Source: an uncultured Myxococcales bacterium (GTDB lineage: Bacteria > Myxococcota_A > UBA9042). Taken from it: a stretch of 64,000 nt of DNA. Under the pieces are notes generated by a model. That model searched no databases. It saw nothing but the letters and a program-made list of their open reading frames with translations, and was not told the DNA's origin. Location of the stretch: contig CAJBNH010000143.1 of assembly GCA_903955385.1 (NCBI GenBank), positions 1 to 64,000 on the forward strand. The letters run 5' to 3'. Position 1 is the stretch's first letter. The number at the start of each line of letters is the position of its first letter. This document shows positions 1 through 9,634 of the stretch, in pieces. Made by a program: the position numbers and the translations under genes.

Positions 1-211
1 AGGTGTGTCTGCACCCTGCGGCGATCGTGATCGACCTGTTGTTGCCGACTTCAGCGGGCGAGATCCCCAACCATGCAAACTGATGCAGCAATCTTCCCGA
101 GACGACAGGATGTCATGCGAGGAGGCTGCGAGTTCTTCGTCGCCTGCTGACCCGCCGCGCTGTGTCGTGTAGCCTCTCGGGTCGGTGGACAGGACGGACG
201 GGAGGATGGAG
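1..211. other. Window edge and upstream region of the TPR gene
   Basis: No complete gene is seen here. On the plus strand a short open stretch from base 3 ends at a TGA at 81-83. It could be the tail of a gene that starts outside the window, but it has no recognisable domain. The remainder presumably holds the promoter of the TPR gene. A GGAGG at 201-205 sits six bases before the ATG at 212 and fixes that start. Confidence 0.4.
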
Positions 212-2689
212 ATGCGGCGCTCGCTGTTGTGGGCTTGCCTGTGTGCGTGTTGGGCGGTCTGGCCGGCGCTTGCGACGGAGCCTGAAGCGGGATCCGGCCT
301 GATTCGAGACCTCGCGGCTCAGCATAGAACCGTTTTGGAACACGCCATGGAACGCCGCGCGCTGGACGTGGCGGTGGCGGCGTATCGGCAGCAGCTGACG
401 GCCCTGGTCGCAGACGCCCCGGCGCCCCTGCTTGCCGCCCTGCGCCGCTATGCCGACGGGGACCGAGGTGCGACTTTCCCATTGATTGAGGCGCAGTTGC
501 GCGCGCAGGTCGCGACGGATCCGCCTTCCGCGCCTGCCCGTCGGGCGGTGCAGATTCGCTACGTGGCGACGCTGGCCCTCGATCTGGCCGACCGGGGCGA
601 GAAGCCGCCCGCCGAGGTCGCCGCGCTTTGGCAAGAGGTGTTGGTCCTTGACCCCACAGACTGGTCGGGCTGGCTGAACCTGTCGCGTCTGCTGCGTCAG
701 GCAGGGCAGGGCAAGCGTGCCAAGGTGGCGGCGGCCGCTGCGGTGACGCGATGCCGCGGCGATGTTCCGTGCGTGTTGAGCCTGCACGAGTCGGCGGCCG
801 TGGCGCTGGAGACGGACGACCTCGCAGAGGCGCGCAAGGCCTATGAAAAGGCGGTCAAGCTGACACGGAAGCGGCTCAAGAACCGGCCCGTGGACGACCT
901 GGTCTGGCACGATGGGTGGCTGAGCGCCCGGCTGCTGGGCGACGTGACGCTGCGAACGGGAGAGCGGGAGGTGTCTCGCGCTGCGTTTCAAGAGAGTCTG
1001 GACATCGCGCGGCGCGCGGCCGCCTTGCCTTCGATCGCCGGACTGCAGGCGACAGAGGTGCACGCAAGCTGGCTGGGCTTGGGCGACGTGGCCCTGCAGG
1101 GCGGGGACTTGGCGGCCGCACGCACCGCGTACGAGGCGAGCGCAGAAGCAGCGTCGATGCCCGGAGAAGACACCCAGACCAACGCCGCCGCCGACCGCGA
1201 ATTGGCGACCAGTCTGGACCGGCTGGGGGATGTCGCCCTGCAGTCGGGCGACGTGGCGTGGGCGCACAAGGTGTTCGACCAAAGCCATGCCCTCCGGGTT
1301 CGCCTCGCCAGCGACCGCGCGAATCGCTCGGCCCAGCGCGACTTGGCCTTGGGGCTGCTGAAGTTTGCTGACGTGGCGACCGCGGCCGGGGACCCGGCAG
1401 CTGCACGGTCGGCCATCGAGACCTGCCTGACGATGCTGCGTCAGCTGGCAGAGTCCAATCCTTCGGAAAGACAGCAGAAACGCGACGTGACCTTGGGACT
1501 GCACCGGCTGGCAGAGGTTGCGGCAGAGACAGGCGACCTGACGGCAGCGCGCTTTGCCTTGGAAGAGAGCCAGCAGATCCGCAGCGATCTGGCCATGGCC
1601 CAGCCCACCCCTGCCGCGGCCCGAGGTGACCTTTGCGAGGTCCAGCGGCTGTTGGGAGAGCTGACCCTGCAGGCGGGCGACCCGGCCGCCGCGCGCAAGG
1701 AGTTCGAGGATAGCCTGGACACGGCGCTGCGTTTGGCCAAGGCACTGCCGGCGAGCTTTCAGGCCCAGCGCGACGTCGTGCTGAACTGGAACCGATTGGG
1801 TGAAGCGACCGCGCAGCAGGGCGATTTGGGCAACGCCCACAAGCACATGGAGGCCAGCGTCGAGGCTGCCGAGCGGTTGACCCGGACCTACCCCGGTAGC
1901 TCCCTGGTGCGACGGGAGCTCAACGCTGCGAGGGTGCGGCTAGGCGAAGTCGCCGTGCAGGCTGGGGATTGGCCGACGGCGCGGCGGGCGTTCGAGGCCG
2001 TGGCCGCCGACGCCCGGGAGGTCGCCGCCACGCATCCGGCCAGTCTGGTGGCCCTGCGCGAGCTTGGCGTCAGTCTGGACCGCCTTGCAGCCGTGGCGAT
2101 GCAGACCGGGCAGCTGCCCGCGGCGTGCAAGGTGTTGCGCGAAAACGTGGCGGTTCAGCGTCGCATGGTCGCCGTCGAGCCGCAGGGGCAAGCGCAGGCA
2201 GACCTGTGCGCGGGCCTGCGGGCGCTGGGCGAGGCGACCCTGCAGCTGGGGGACGTGGCGGCGGCACGCCTGGCGTTCCAAGAGAGTCTGGCGGTGGCGC
2301 GCGCGGTTGTGAGCACCAGCCCCAAGAGCGCGCAGGCACAGCGGGATCTGCGTGTGGGACTGGAGCGGTGGGGCGAGGTGCTGCTGGCGGCGGGCGAGGT
2401 CGAGTCGGCCCGGGTCGCGTTTCAAGAGTGTCTGGAGATCGCCCTTCGTCTGGCCCGCGCCTATCCCGCCAGCGTGCAGGCGCGGCGCGACCTGATCATC
2501 TCGCACGCCAAGCTGGCCGAGCTGCCGGGCGGTGGCAGTCACTGGGCGGACGCGCTTGCGATTGCCGAGGAATTGCAGCGAAGTGGTCTTCTGGAACCGG
2601 CCGATGCCTGGATGCTCGAGGCCCTGCGCGCGCGCGCGGCTGAGACGCCGACGGTCCCTGTCGCCCCGACGCAACCTGCGGCTCCCTGA
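212..2689 (+). CDS. Secreted tetratricopeptide-repeat protein
   Basis: Predicted exported scaffold protein of 825 residues. I chose ATG 212 over the in-frame GTG 185 and ATG 206 because GGAGG (201-205) is correctly spaced only for 212, and the protein then begins with a clean signal peptide (MRRSLLWACLCACWAVWPALA). From about residue 150 it consists of some ten degenerate repeats of about 54 residues. Their theme is RLGDVALQxGDxAxA...F..SL......A...P.S..AQRDL, characteristic of long kinesin-light-chain-like TPR arrays. No enzymatic domain is visible, so the role is probably protein-protein interaction in the periplasm or at the surface. It converges on the Cys-rich lipoprotein gene with a 20-base gap. 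The partner is unknown. Confidence 0.85.
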   Translation: MRRSLLWACLCACWAVWPALATEPEAGSGLIRDLAAQHRTVLEHAMERRALDVAVAAYRQQLTALVADAPAPLLAALRRYADGDRGATFPLIEAQLRAQVATDPPSAPARRAVQIRYVATLALDLADRGEKPPAEVAALWQEVLVLDPTDWSGWLNLSRLLRQAGQGKRAKVAAAAAVTRCRGDVPCVLSLHESAAVALETDDLAEARKAYEKAVKLTRKRLKNRPVDDLVWHDGWLSARLLGDVTLRTGEREVSRAAFQESLDIARRAAALPSIAGLQATEVHASWLGLGDVALQGGDLAAARTAYEASAEAASMPGEDTQTNAAADRELATSLDRLGDVALQSGDVAWAHKVFDQSHALRVRLASDRANRSAQRDLALGLLKFADVATAAGDPAAARSAIETCLTMLRQLAESNPSERQQKRDVTLGLHRLAEVAAETGDLTAARFALEESQQIRSDLAMAQPTPAAARGDLCEVQRLLGELTLQAGDPAAARKEFEDSLDTALRLAKALPASFQAQRDVVLNWNRLGEATAQQGDLGNAHKHMEASVEAAERLTRTYPGSSLVRRELNAARVRLGEVAVQAGDWPTARRAFEAVAADAREVAATHPASLVALRELGVSLDRLAAVAMQTGQLPAACKVLRENVAVQRRMVAVEPQGQAQADLCAGLRALGEATLQLGDVAAARLAFQESLAVARAVVSTSPKSAQAQRDLRVGLERWGEVLLAAGEVESARVAFQECLEIALRLARAYPASVQARRDLIISHAKLAELPGGGSHWADALAIAEELQRSGLLEPADAWMLEALRARAAETPTVPVAPTQPAAP

Positions 2690-2709
2690 CGGCAACCGGT
2701 GGACTTGGG

Positions 2710-5700
2710 CTACCCGCCGCGGATCAGCGCGACCGAGACGGCGTTGGTCCCCACCAGTACGGGCTTGCTCCACACCGCATCGACCAACGACGAGTGGTAG
2801 ACAGAGCCGTCGGGAGCCACCCAAGCCACCTCCCAGGTGCCCGCAAGCCCGGGTGCGATGGCGGGAGTCCCGATGGCGATGGCCGCCGGACTGCCGACCG
2901 TGGCGGGGATGGTCCAGTTGCCGACCAAGCTGGACCAGACGGTGACGAACACCTTGCCGCCGGGACCGCGATACGCAGCGGCCACCAGACCGTAGGCGGC
3001 TGCCAGCGACACCCGGTCGCTTGTCGTCGCGGTGCTGATGTCGACGGCAGCGGACCACACCCCATCCTTTCGCGTGCCGAAAGCCACGTGTTGGTCCGCG
3101 CGTACGGCGGCGACCATCAGGTCGGGGCCGCTGGTGGGAACCACAAGTGTGGGCGGAATCGCGACGTTGAAGGTCTCGGCAATCGTCACCGGGTCGCCCC
3201 AGCCACCGTCGTTGTCGATCGACATCAGGCCGTGCGCCGAGTCGTCGGCGACAAACGCGGTGGAGAGCTTCCCCGTCTTGAACGCCATCGCAGCGGCGAC
3301 CACGCCGCCTTGCTGCGGCAGTCCGACGGCGTCGGGGGCAGACCAGGCGCTCCCATCGAACTGAGCGAATTCGTACTTGAAGCTGTCGTTCAAGAACACG
3401 AGATAGGCTTTGCCGGCCCCTCCCGTCAGGGCAGGGGCAGACACCGTGAGGTGGCCGCCCGCCATCGCTTTCGGCGCGGCCCACGTCTTGCTGGAGAAGA
3501 CCGAATACTGCACAGAGTCCTGCTGTGGATCCGACGACTTGGAGTACCGCAGCACAGCCAACGCAGTTCCGGCGCCCGCCACCCCCAGCATCGCGACCGA
3601 GACCCCGTCGGTGGACGGCACGCCCAAGTTGGACTTCTGCCAGGCGCCACCGGCGATGAGACGCGCGGCGAAGGAGTCGGGACCGCCCGCCACCAGGAAC
3701 AGGCTGGGACACATCACGCACGGGCCGCCGCAGTCGGACCCCTCTTCGGTGCCGTTCTTGACGCCGTCCGAGCAGGTGGGCGCCGCGCACTTGCCCAAGA
3801 CGCACCGCAGCGTGACGCAGTCCGAGGCGGCCTTGCAGCCGTCGCCCTCCGCGCAGGCCTGGCACGCCTTGGCACCGCAGACCGCGGTTCCGCCGCAGTC
3901 GACGTCGGTCTCTGCGCCATTCTTGGCGAGGTCGTCGCAGGCCGGCGGGGCTCCTCCCACGCACGAACCGCCGCCGCAGAGGTCTATGGCCGTGCAGACA
4001 TTGGCGTCGTTGCAGGGGGTTGCGTCCGCCTTGGCCTTCAAGCCGCAGGCGCCGGTCACCGGGGTGCAGGTGCCGAGGTTGCAGGCGTCACCCGGACACG
4101 TTTTCGCCGGTCCGGCGGTGCACTTGCCGGTCTTGCACGAGTCGTTGGTGGTGCAGGCGTTGGCGTCGGCGTCGCACGCGGTGCCGTCCAGCTTGGGGAC
4201 GGCGACGCAAGCACCCGTCGTTGCGTTGCAAGTGCCGGTATTGCAGAGGTTGCCCGTGCTGCTGCAGTCCTTCGCCGTTCCGCCGCCGCACACGCCCGCA
4301 CTGCAGCTGCCCGACCCCACCACCTTGCACTTGTCGGAAGGCGTGCACGCCTGACCGGTCGCCGCGCCGGGGTCGTTGACGCACTTCTTGTTCACGGTGT
4401 CGCAAGTATCTACGGTGCAAGGGTTATTGTCGTTGCAGTCCTGCGCGGCGGTGGCGACCAGGCACGGACACGAGTTGGCCGACACGCACTGCCCGCCCTT
4501 GCAGCTGTCGGTCGTGCAGGTCTCGCCGTCGTCGCAGACCGCAGCGTTGTCGGCCGTTTGCGCGCAGCCGGTCTTGAGGTTGCAACTGTCCTTGGTGCAA
4601 GGGTTCTTGTCGTCGCACACGGAGTTGTCGACGGCGTGGCTGCACTGCCCCGACGCCGCGTCGCACCCGTCCAGCGTGCACGCCACGCCGTCGTCGCAAC
4701 TCTTCAAATTGCCGATGCATCCGCCGTTGAGGCATTGGTCCTGCGTGGTACACGTGTTGCCGTCGTTGCACGGCGAGGTGGTCGGCGTAAACGCGCAGCC
4801 GGTCTGCGGCACGCACGCGTCGCTGGTGCACGGATTGCCGTCGTCGCAGGCTGTCGTCTCCGCGCCGATGCAAACGCCGACGGCGCAGGCGGACGAAGAC
4901 GTGCACGCATCGCCGTCGTCGCACGGTTTGCCCTCGTTGCGCGGTTTGGGCTGACAATTGCCGGTGGCCGGGTCGCAGGTGTTTTGCACGCAAATCGTGT
5001 CGTTTTCGGAATTGCAGGCAAGGGTCAAGTTCGGGTCGACCGCGCAGGTGCCGGAGACGCATTTCTGCGCGCCCAGGCAAAGGTTTTCGTTCTTGCCCAC
5101 GCAATCGGAGTCGTCCTGACACTCGCAGACCGGGCTGCCGGCGCACCCGCCCGTCCCGGTGCAGAGGTCGTCGGCCGTGCAAGTGTTGCCGTCATCGCAG
5201 GTCGCGGTCGCGTCGAACCCCATGATCACGCAACCATTTGCGATGTCGCACGCTTGGACGGTGCAGGGATTGCCGTCATCGCACAAGGTGGCATCTGCGG
5301 CGTGGTTGCAGCCGCTGGTCGGGTCGCAGTCGTCGGCGGTGCAGTCGACTCCGTCGGTGCAGTCGATGCCCTGACCGGTGCACTTGCCCTGCATGCAGGC
5401 GTCATTGGCCGTGCAGGCATCCTTGTCGTCGCAGTCTATCGTCAAGTCCGTCACCGGATTGTGCACGATCTCCTTGAATTGGTTGCAGCGATCCTCCGTG
5501 CAGGGGTTGCCGTCGTCGTAGTCCGCTGAGGTGGCGGGCACGCAGTCGCCGGACATGCACTTGTTGCCGCACACGCCAAAGCCGCAGACCGTGCCGTTCG
5601 GCACCTTGGTCGGCAGGCACTGGCCCGCCAGATCGCACGACAAGGCGTGACAGGCGGGCACCGGCAGCTGCGAGGAGTCCATGCAGACCGTCCCTGCTGC

Positions 5701-6084
5701 CTTTTGGGACTTCACGCAGTAACCGTTGTCGCAGATCGCGAGGATACACGGCGTCTTGCCCTTGATCTGGTCCTGGCAGTCCCAGTTGGTCTCGCAGTCC
5801 GTCCCCGCCGCGTCCTGCCCGTCCTGGGTGTCCGGGTCGACCGTGTCGGTCGCGATGTCGGCCTGCACTTCGCCGTCGACCGCGTCGCTGCCGACGTCTT
5901 CTTCCGTGACCGCATCCGTGCCCGAGGCGTCGGTCGCGCTGTCGTCGGTGTCCACCGCGTCGTCCACGGCTCCGTCGTCCGGTTGGGCGTTGGCGCGGAT
6001 CTGGTCGTGACTCAGCCGATCCGCCAGGCAGCCCGGGACGGCAAGCAGAAACACGAGTACGACCCAAACGTTACGCAGAATCAT
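2710..6084 (-). CDS. Giant Cys-rich repeat lipoprotein with C-terminal propeller-like domain
   Basis: 1124-residue predicted surface lipoprotein. The start at 6084 is preceded by GGAAGGAAGG and gives a signal peptide ending in a lipobox (AVPGC). An acidic Asp/Thr/Ala linker of roughly 70 residues follows. Residues of about 95-790 are packed with Cys-rich repeats on the theme CDDGNxCTxDxC...G.C, more than a dozen copies, typical of secreted myxobacterial Cys-rich proteins. The last 330 or so residues lack cysteines and contain repeating 'W..P..' strands such as AWSAP and VWSKP, suggesting a beta-propeller or sialidase-like fold. It lies 29 bases downstream of the TPR membrane protein gene at 6114-6911, probably in one operon. 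Likely an adhesin or matrix protein; the ligand is unknown. Confidence 0.85.
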   Translation of the reverse strand: MILRNVWVVLVFLLAVPGCLADRLSHDQIRANAQPDDGAVDDAVDTDDSATDASGTDAVTEEDVGSDAVDGEVQADIATDTVDPDTQDGQDAAGTDCETNWDCQDQIKGKTPCILAICDNGYCVKSQKAAGTVCMDSSQLPVPACHALSCDLAGQCLPTKVPNGTVCGFGVCGNKCMSGDCVPATSADYDDGNPCTEDRCNQFKEIVHNPVTDLTIDCDDKDACTANDACMQGKCTGQGIDCTDGVDCTADDCDPTSGCNHAADATLCDDGNPCTVQACDIANGCVIMGFDATATCDDGNTCTADDLCTGTGGCAGSPVCECQDDSDCVGKNENLCLGAQKCVSGTCAVDPNLTLACNSENDTICVQNTCDPATGNCQPKPRNEGKPCDDGDACTSSSACAVGVCIGAETTACDDGNPCTSDACVPQTGCAFTPTTSPCNDGNTCTTQDQCLNGGCIGNLKSCDDGVACTLDGCDAASGQCSHAVDNSVCDDKNPCTKDSCNLKTGCAQTADNAAVCDDGETCTTDSCKGGQCVSANSCPCLVATAAQDCNDNNPCTVDTCDTVNKKCVNDPGAATGQACTPSDKCKVVGSGSCSAGVCGGGTAKDCSSTGNLCNTGTCNATTGACVAVPKLDGTACDADANACTTNDSCKTGKCTAGPAKTCPGDACNLGTCTPVTGACGLKAKADATPCNDANVCTAIDLCGGGSCVGGAPPACDDLAKNGAETDVDCGGTAVCGAKACQACAEGDGCKAASDCVTLRCVLGKCAAPTCSDGVKNGTEEGSDCGGPCVMCPSLFLVAGGPDSFAARLIAGGAWQKSNLGVPSTDGVSVAMLGVAGAGTALAVLRYSKSSDPQQDSVQYSVFSSKTWAAPKAMAGGHLTVSAPALTGGAGKAYLVFLNDSFKYEFAQFDGSAWSAPDAVGLPQQGGVVAAAMAFKTGKLSTAFVADDSAHGLMSIDNDGGWGDPVTIAETFNVAIPPTLVVPTSGPDLMVAAVRADQHVAFGTRKDGVWSAAVDISTATTSDRVSLAAAYGLVAAAYRGPGGKVFVTVWSSLVGNWTIPATVGSPAAIAIGTPAIAPGLAGTWEVAWVAPDGSVYHSSLVDAVWSKPVLVGTNAVSVALIRGG

Positions 6085-6113
6085 CCTTCCTTCCGGCACC
6101 CGCGCCGACACGC

Positions 6114-6911
6114 CTAGAACCGCACCGCAACACCTACCCCGCGGGCCGCGGGCACAACTGCCACGTCTGCCGATCCATCCCGCAGCCACAACCACGTGGT
6201 CAGCCCCGCCAGCCCGACACCGACTCCCGTCAGCGCAACCCCGGTCCACCATTGGTTTTGCGCAGCGCCGAACGCCCGGTCATACGCGTCGACGTCTGCC
6301 GAGTACCTGTCGTTGGCGTCCATGGATGCGGCCCGGCCCAAGACCATCAGCGTGATCCCGGCCGCCAGCGAAACGCCTGCGGTACCTCCCGTCGACCACG
6401 GCAGCCAGGCCGGCGGTGCACGCTGAGCCACGGTCGGGGGCCCCGATGGACGCGAAGGGTCGACAGCAGGCGCAGTTGGCGGATGGGCGTCCCCCTTGAG
6501 CTGCTCGCCCGGCACAGGTCCCGCGTGGGATGGCGGTTGCCCCTCGAGGCGTCGAACCCGCTCCCGGGCCTCCGCGGCCCCCTGCGCGTCGTCGGTCAGG
6601 CTGATGTACAGCTTGAACAGCCCGGTGGCATCGCCGGGGCGGCCTGCTTCTTCATAGGCGCGGGCGGCGTTGTAGACCAGCGCAGGCTCGTGAACCAGCG
6701 CATACGCCTGCATGAAGAGCTTGGCGGCCGTCTCGAAGTCTTTGGACCGAAAACGCTCTTTGGCTACGGCGGCAAGTCCCTCTGCTTCGGCAACTTCGGG
6801 TGAGGTTGGTCCGGGTCGCGGCGCTGCCTGTGCGATTGCCGCCGAAGCGAGCATCAGCATCAAGCAAAACACTTGCCGGCAAAGGCCGGTTGGCAGGAGG
6901 AAACGGGGCAT
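6114..6911 (-). CDS. TPR protein with signal peptide and C-terminal membrane segments
   Basis: 265 residues from the ATG at 6911, the first start that gives a signal peptide (MPRFLLPTGLCRQVFCLMLM...AQA). A TPR-like unit at about residues 45-110 (AKERFRSKDFETAAKLF, VYNAARAYEEAGRPGDA) is followed by a Pro-rich linker. Two hydrophobic segments near the C-terminus (GGTAGVSLAAGITLMVLG and WWTGVALTGVGVGLAGLTTW) suggest membrane anchoring. This TPR-linker-two-helix layout is common among uncharacterised myxobacterial envelope proteins. First gene of a probable two-gene operon with the Cys-rich lipoprotein. No enzymatic motif is seen. Confidence 0.75.
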   Translation of the reverse strand: MPRFLLPTGLCRQVFCLMLMLASAAIAQAAPRPGPTSPEVAEAEGLAAVAKERFRSKDFETAAKLFMQAYALVHEPALVYNAARAYEEAGRPGDATGLFKLYISLTDDAQGAAEARERVRRLEGQPPSHAGPVPGEQLKGDAHPPTAPAVDPSRPSGPPTVAQRAPPAWLPWSTGGTAGVSLAAGITLMVLGRAASMDANDRYSADVDAYDRAFGAAQNQWWTGVALTGVGVGLAGLTTWLWLRDGSADVAVVPAARGVGVAVRF

Positions 6912-7060
6912 CGGACTCGCTGCAAGGCGACGTCGCGTCGGCCTTTGCAGGTTACGCGGCCACGGCAGACGTGACAAGCAATCTGGCCCCAAGAACGAGG
7001 TCAGGCGAGGTTGTTTTGTGGGAGTGATGCGCGTTGTCGGCCAGGTGCGCGCGCGACAGG

Positions 7061-7882
7061 TCAGGTCCGCCGCGGCCGGCGCACGACCTTGGCGGCCTGC
7101 GGGCTCTGCGCCGTTGCGGTCTCGATCACCGGGCTTGGCGCTTCGACGCCGGCGTCGACGAAGCATCCACTGTCGGTGGGCCGCACGGGCAGCACGTAGC
7201 CGCCTTCTGCCGGCGTTCCGTGCCACCATGCGCGTCCATCCAGGAAATCGCGCCCGATTCTCCAGGCAACCCACGCGTCCAGATGGTCGTCATCCAGAAA
7301 CTCTTCCGTCGGCGGCGGTCTGGCCCCGGATGCCGCGAGACAGGCCGACAACTGCGACACGATGAATTGCGCCGCCGACCGTGACCCTTTGTAGCGCGGC
7401 AACACCGAGTCGATGCGGCAGTGGACCCACCACTCCGCAAGCGCCATCGACGGATGGACCTCGATCGCGCAGCGCGGGTCCACGACGTCGCGGGGCGACG
7501 CGGCCAGGTGGAAGCGGTCGCCGGCGTCCCAGAACGGCAGGCCCAGCACGTGGCACGAGAGGCACCAGTGCGAGCAACTCGAGAACGGTTGGACGCTGAC
7601 GGCCTTGTCCGCGACGGTGCCGACGTGGCGCAGCAGCCAGCTCGCCGCCTGATGGTCGACGAGACGGTCCCAGAAGTTGGCCGAGGCGCCGTGGTGGCTG
7701 AACGAGACCGGAGCGCCCCACGCAACAAGCGCCGGGCCCTCGACCGGCAGCAGCTCGCGAATGCGCGTGCGCAGGTTCGTGGCGCTGATGGTGCGAAAGA
7801 CCAGTCCATCAAAAACAACGGTGGTCTTGCGTGGCGCAGGGTCGATGCCCAGCACGAGAGCATTTGACCGACCGTCGCTCAC
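7061..7882 (-). CDS. DUF429 family protein (predicted RNase H-like fold)
   Basis: About 273 residues. I prefer the GTG at 7882, which is preceded by a G-rich stretch, over a TTG at 7924. The product would then begin MSDGRSNALVLGIDPAP. The LGIDPAP motif near the N-terminus, an E-V-H-P core in the middle (AIEVHPSMAL), a YKGS segment and a C-terminal DDDHLDAWVAW match the DUF429 family. That family is predicted to be RNase H-like, with the Asp and Glu residues coordinating metal. No experimentally established reaction is known to me for the family. It stands alone, about 325 bases upstream of the SDR gene on the same strand. Confidence 0.75.
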   Translation of the reverse strand: MSDGRSNALVLGIDPAPRKTTVVFDGLVFRTISATNLRTRIRELLPVEGPALVAWGAPVSFSHHGASANFWDRLVDHQAASWLLRHVGTVADKAVSVQPFSSCSHWCLSCHVLGLPFWDAGDRFHLAASPRDVVDPRCAIEVHPSMALAEWWVHCRIDSVLPRYKGSRSAAQFIVSQLSACLAASGARPPPTEEFLDDDHLDAWVAWRIGRDFLDGRAWWHGTPAEGGYVLPVRPTDSGCFVDAGVEAPSPVIETATAQSPQAAKVVRRPRRT

Positions 7883-8207
7883 TGGGACCCCCGCGTTGCG
7901 TCTTGTCACGACGACGAACGCCAACCGCGGTCACCCTCGCCGCATGAGCGACGATGAGCACAAGTCCTTTGCGAGGACGATTCCGCTGGGTTGGTTGAGG
8001 CGAACGTAGCAGGGATTCTCCGACGACGCAACTGCCGTCACCCCGGCATGCCGACGAATCCAGTCCCGATGCGACAGGCTGTGTCGCATGGCGACAAAGG
8101 GGCGACACTCGCCGGGCGTCCTTGGCCACAGGCGGTTGCGGCGGATTTGCAGCAGAGAGCAGGAGAAGTGCTTCGCAGAACCAATCGAAACTGAGCAGGA
8201 AAAAGTC
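7883..8207. other. Intergenic region between the DUF429 and SDR genes
   Basis: About 325 bases without a supportable gene. Short open frames exist on both strands but have neither a ribosome-binding site nor recognisable protein sequence. The only structured element is at its right edge, the AGTGC-TTG-GCACT palindrome that overlaps the SDR stop codon (listed separately). Confidence 0.5.
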
Positions 8208-8225
8208 TCAAGTGCTTGGCACTCG
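8208..8225. repeat. AAGTGCTTGGCACT palindrome, copy 1
   Basis: Short inverted repeat AGTGC-TTG-GCACT that contains the stop codon of the SDR gene. Similar 15-17 base palindromes follow the OmpA gene at 17064-17080 and the glnS gene at 20206-20222. It may be a REP-like element or a transcript-end hairpin; there is no T-run. Confidence 0.55.
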
Positions 8226-8978
8226 ATGAATCGTGAAGGGTGAGAAAGCTTGCACGACCGGCATGACCTCGAGGCGGTTGATGTTGATGTTCGCCGGCAG
8301 ACTGGCCGTCCAGAAGATGCACTCCGCAACGTCGTCGCCGGTCAGCGGCGTAGTGTTTTCGTACACCTTGTTGGCCCGCTCGACGTCGCCGCGAAAACGC
8401 ACGATCGAAAACTCCGTCTCGCACAGCCCCGGCTCGATGACGGTCACGCGCACCTTGGTTCCCACCAGATCCGACCGCAGGCCCAGCGAGAACTGCGCCA
8501 CGAACGCCTTGGTGCCGCCGTAGGCGTTGCCCCCCGGGTAGGGATAGGTCGCGGCCACCGAGCCCAACTGGATGAGATGTCCGCGGTTTCTGGCGATCAT
8601 GCCGGGCAGCACGGCGCGGGTGCAGTACATGACGCCCTTGATGTTGGTGTCGACCATCACGTCCCAGTCATCCAGGTCGGCCTCGTGGGCCTTGCCCAGA
8701 CCCGCCGCCAGACCCGCGTTGTTCACCAGGACATCGATCTCGGCGAACTCGGGCGGCAGGCTTTCGATGGCGGCGAACACGGCGTCGCGGTCGCGGACGT
8801 CCAGCGTGAGGATGTGCACCGGCACATGCAGCTCAGCCCGCAGAGCCTCGAGGCGTTCGGTGCGCCGTCCGCACAGGACCAGCCGCGACCCCACTTGGGC
8901 AAAACGGTGGGCGGCAGCGGCGCCGAAGCCGGACGTGGCCCCGGTGATGAAGACGGTGGACTTGGACAGATCGGTCAT
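8208..8978 (-). CDS. Short-chain dehydrogenase/reductase (YdfG-like)
   Basis: 256-residue classical SDR, expected to use NADP(H) to reduce or oxidise a small hydroxy or oxo compound in the cytoplasm. The dinucleotide-binding TGATSGFG is at residues 12-19, with NNAG at 86-89. The catalytic set is Ser140, Tyr153 and Lys157 (YGGTK). An Arg-Arg pair after the second strand (CGRRTERL) favours NADP(H). The start at 8978 directly begins the Rossmann fold. The gene lies 70 bases after the oxidoreductase gamma subunit on the same strand, so co-transcription is possible. Its stop codon is part of the AAGTGC palindrome. Closest in style to 3-hydroxy-acid dehydrogenases; the substrate is not determined. 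Confidence 0.9.
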   Translation of the reverse strand: MTDLSKSTVFITGATSGFGAAAAHRFAQVGSRLVLCGRRTERLEALRAELHVPVHILTLDVRDRDAVFAAIESLPPEFAEIDVLVNNAGLAAGLGKAHEADLDDWDVMVDTNIKGVMYCTRAVLPGMIARNRGHLIQLGSVAATYPYPGGNAYGGTKAFVAQFSLGLRSDLVGTKVRVTVIEPGLCETEFSIVRFRGDVERANKVYENTTPLTGDDVAECIFWTASLPANININRLEVMPVVQAFSPFTIHRVPST

Positions 8979-9048
8979 GGCGAATCCTTGGGAAAGGAAG
9001 CAGAAAGCGCTTGGTGTCCGCAGTGGGGAAAGGGGGGCTGGGCCCGCG

Positions 9049-9597
9049 TCAGGACGGCTGGCCCTGCGCTGCCGCATAGCCTCGTCGGAAGGCGCGGACG
9101 CTGGACTCGGCCGCCTTCGGCTTCTCCTCGAAGGTCTTGGCGATGGCGTACTCGACGGCCTTGGGCGACACGATACCCGTCGCGCCGACGTAGGCGCCCA
9201 GCATCACCATGTTGGCCGCCTTGCCCGAGCCCTCGCTCTCCGCGACCTCGTTGGCAGCGACGTAGACGGTTCGCAGGTCGCCCCGCTCTGCCCGTCGATC
9301 GATCAGCGAGGTGTTGATGACCAGCAGACCGTGGTCAACCAGCGTGGGCTCGAACTTGTCGATCGACTGCTTGTTCATGACGATGGCCGCGTGGGCCTGT
9401 CGCACGACGGGCGAGCCGATGGGCTGGTCGTCGATCACGACCACGCAGTTCGCCGTGCCGCCGCGCATCTCGGGACCGTAGGACGGCAGCCACGTGACCT
9501 GCAGCCCTTCGTCCATCGCGGCTTTGGCGAGGATCTTGCCGATGGCCATCAGGCCCTGACCGCCGAAACCGGCCATGACCACGTCGGTTCCTGCCAT
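9049..9597 (-). CDS. 2-oxoacid:ferredoxin oxidoreductase, gamma subunit
   Basis: 182 residues. GGAGGTGG just upstream fixes the ATG at 9597. The family signature GFGGQGLM is at the N-terminus, followed by a YGPEMRGG motif, both diagnostic of the gamma (CoA-binding/interface) domain of pyruvate/2-oxoacid:ferredoxin oxidoreductases. With the alpha, beta and ferredoxin subunits encoded immediately upstream, it forms a four-subunit enzyme. That enzyme oxidatively decarboxylates a 2-oxoacid to acyl-CoA and reduces ferredoxin. Last subunit gene of the operon, 37 bases after beta. Whether the substrate is 2-oxoglutarate (Kor) or a branched-chain 2-oxoacid (Vor) cannot be settled by eye. Confidence 0.88.
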   Translation of the reverse strand: MAGTDVVMAGFGGQGLMAIGKILAKAAMDEGLQVTWLPSYGPEMRGGTANCVVVIDDQPIGSPVVRQAHAAIVMNKQSIDKFEPTLVDHGLLVINTSLIDRRAERGDLRTVYVAANEVAESEGSGKAANMVMLGAYVGATGIVSPKAVEYAIAKTFEEKPKAAESSVRAFRRGYAAAQGQPS

Positions 9598-9634
9598 GAT
9601 CCACCTCCTGGAAGGGAGGCCCGGGCGCAACCGC

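Noticed and set aside
3-83. Partial response-regulator-like gene end at the left edge
   Set aside because: The text AIVIDLLLP resembles a receiver-domain strand, but 26 residues without upstream sequence cannot support the call.
113-1846. Long open frame on the minus strand opposite the first TPR gene
   Set aside because: It lies entirely antisense to a repeat-rich, GC-biased gene. Its sequence is compositionally biased (Arg/Gln/His-rich) with no start site or domain. The same reasoning removes the long antisense frames opposite the Cys-rich, UbiB, GlnRS, PEP-like, CHAT, GlmS, PHP, ThiC and CotH genes.
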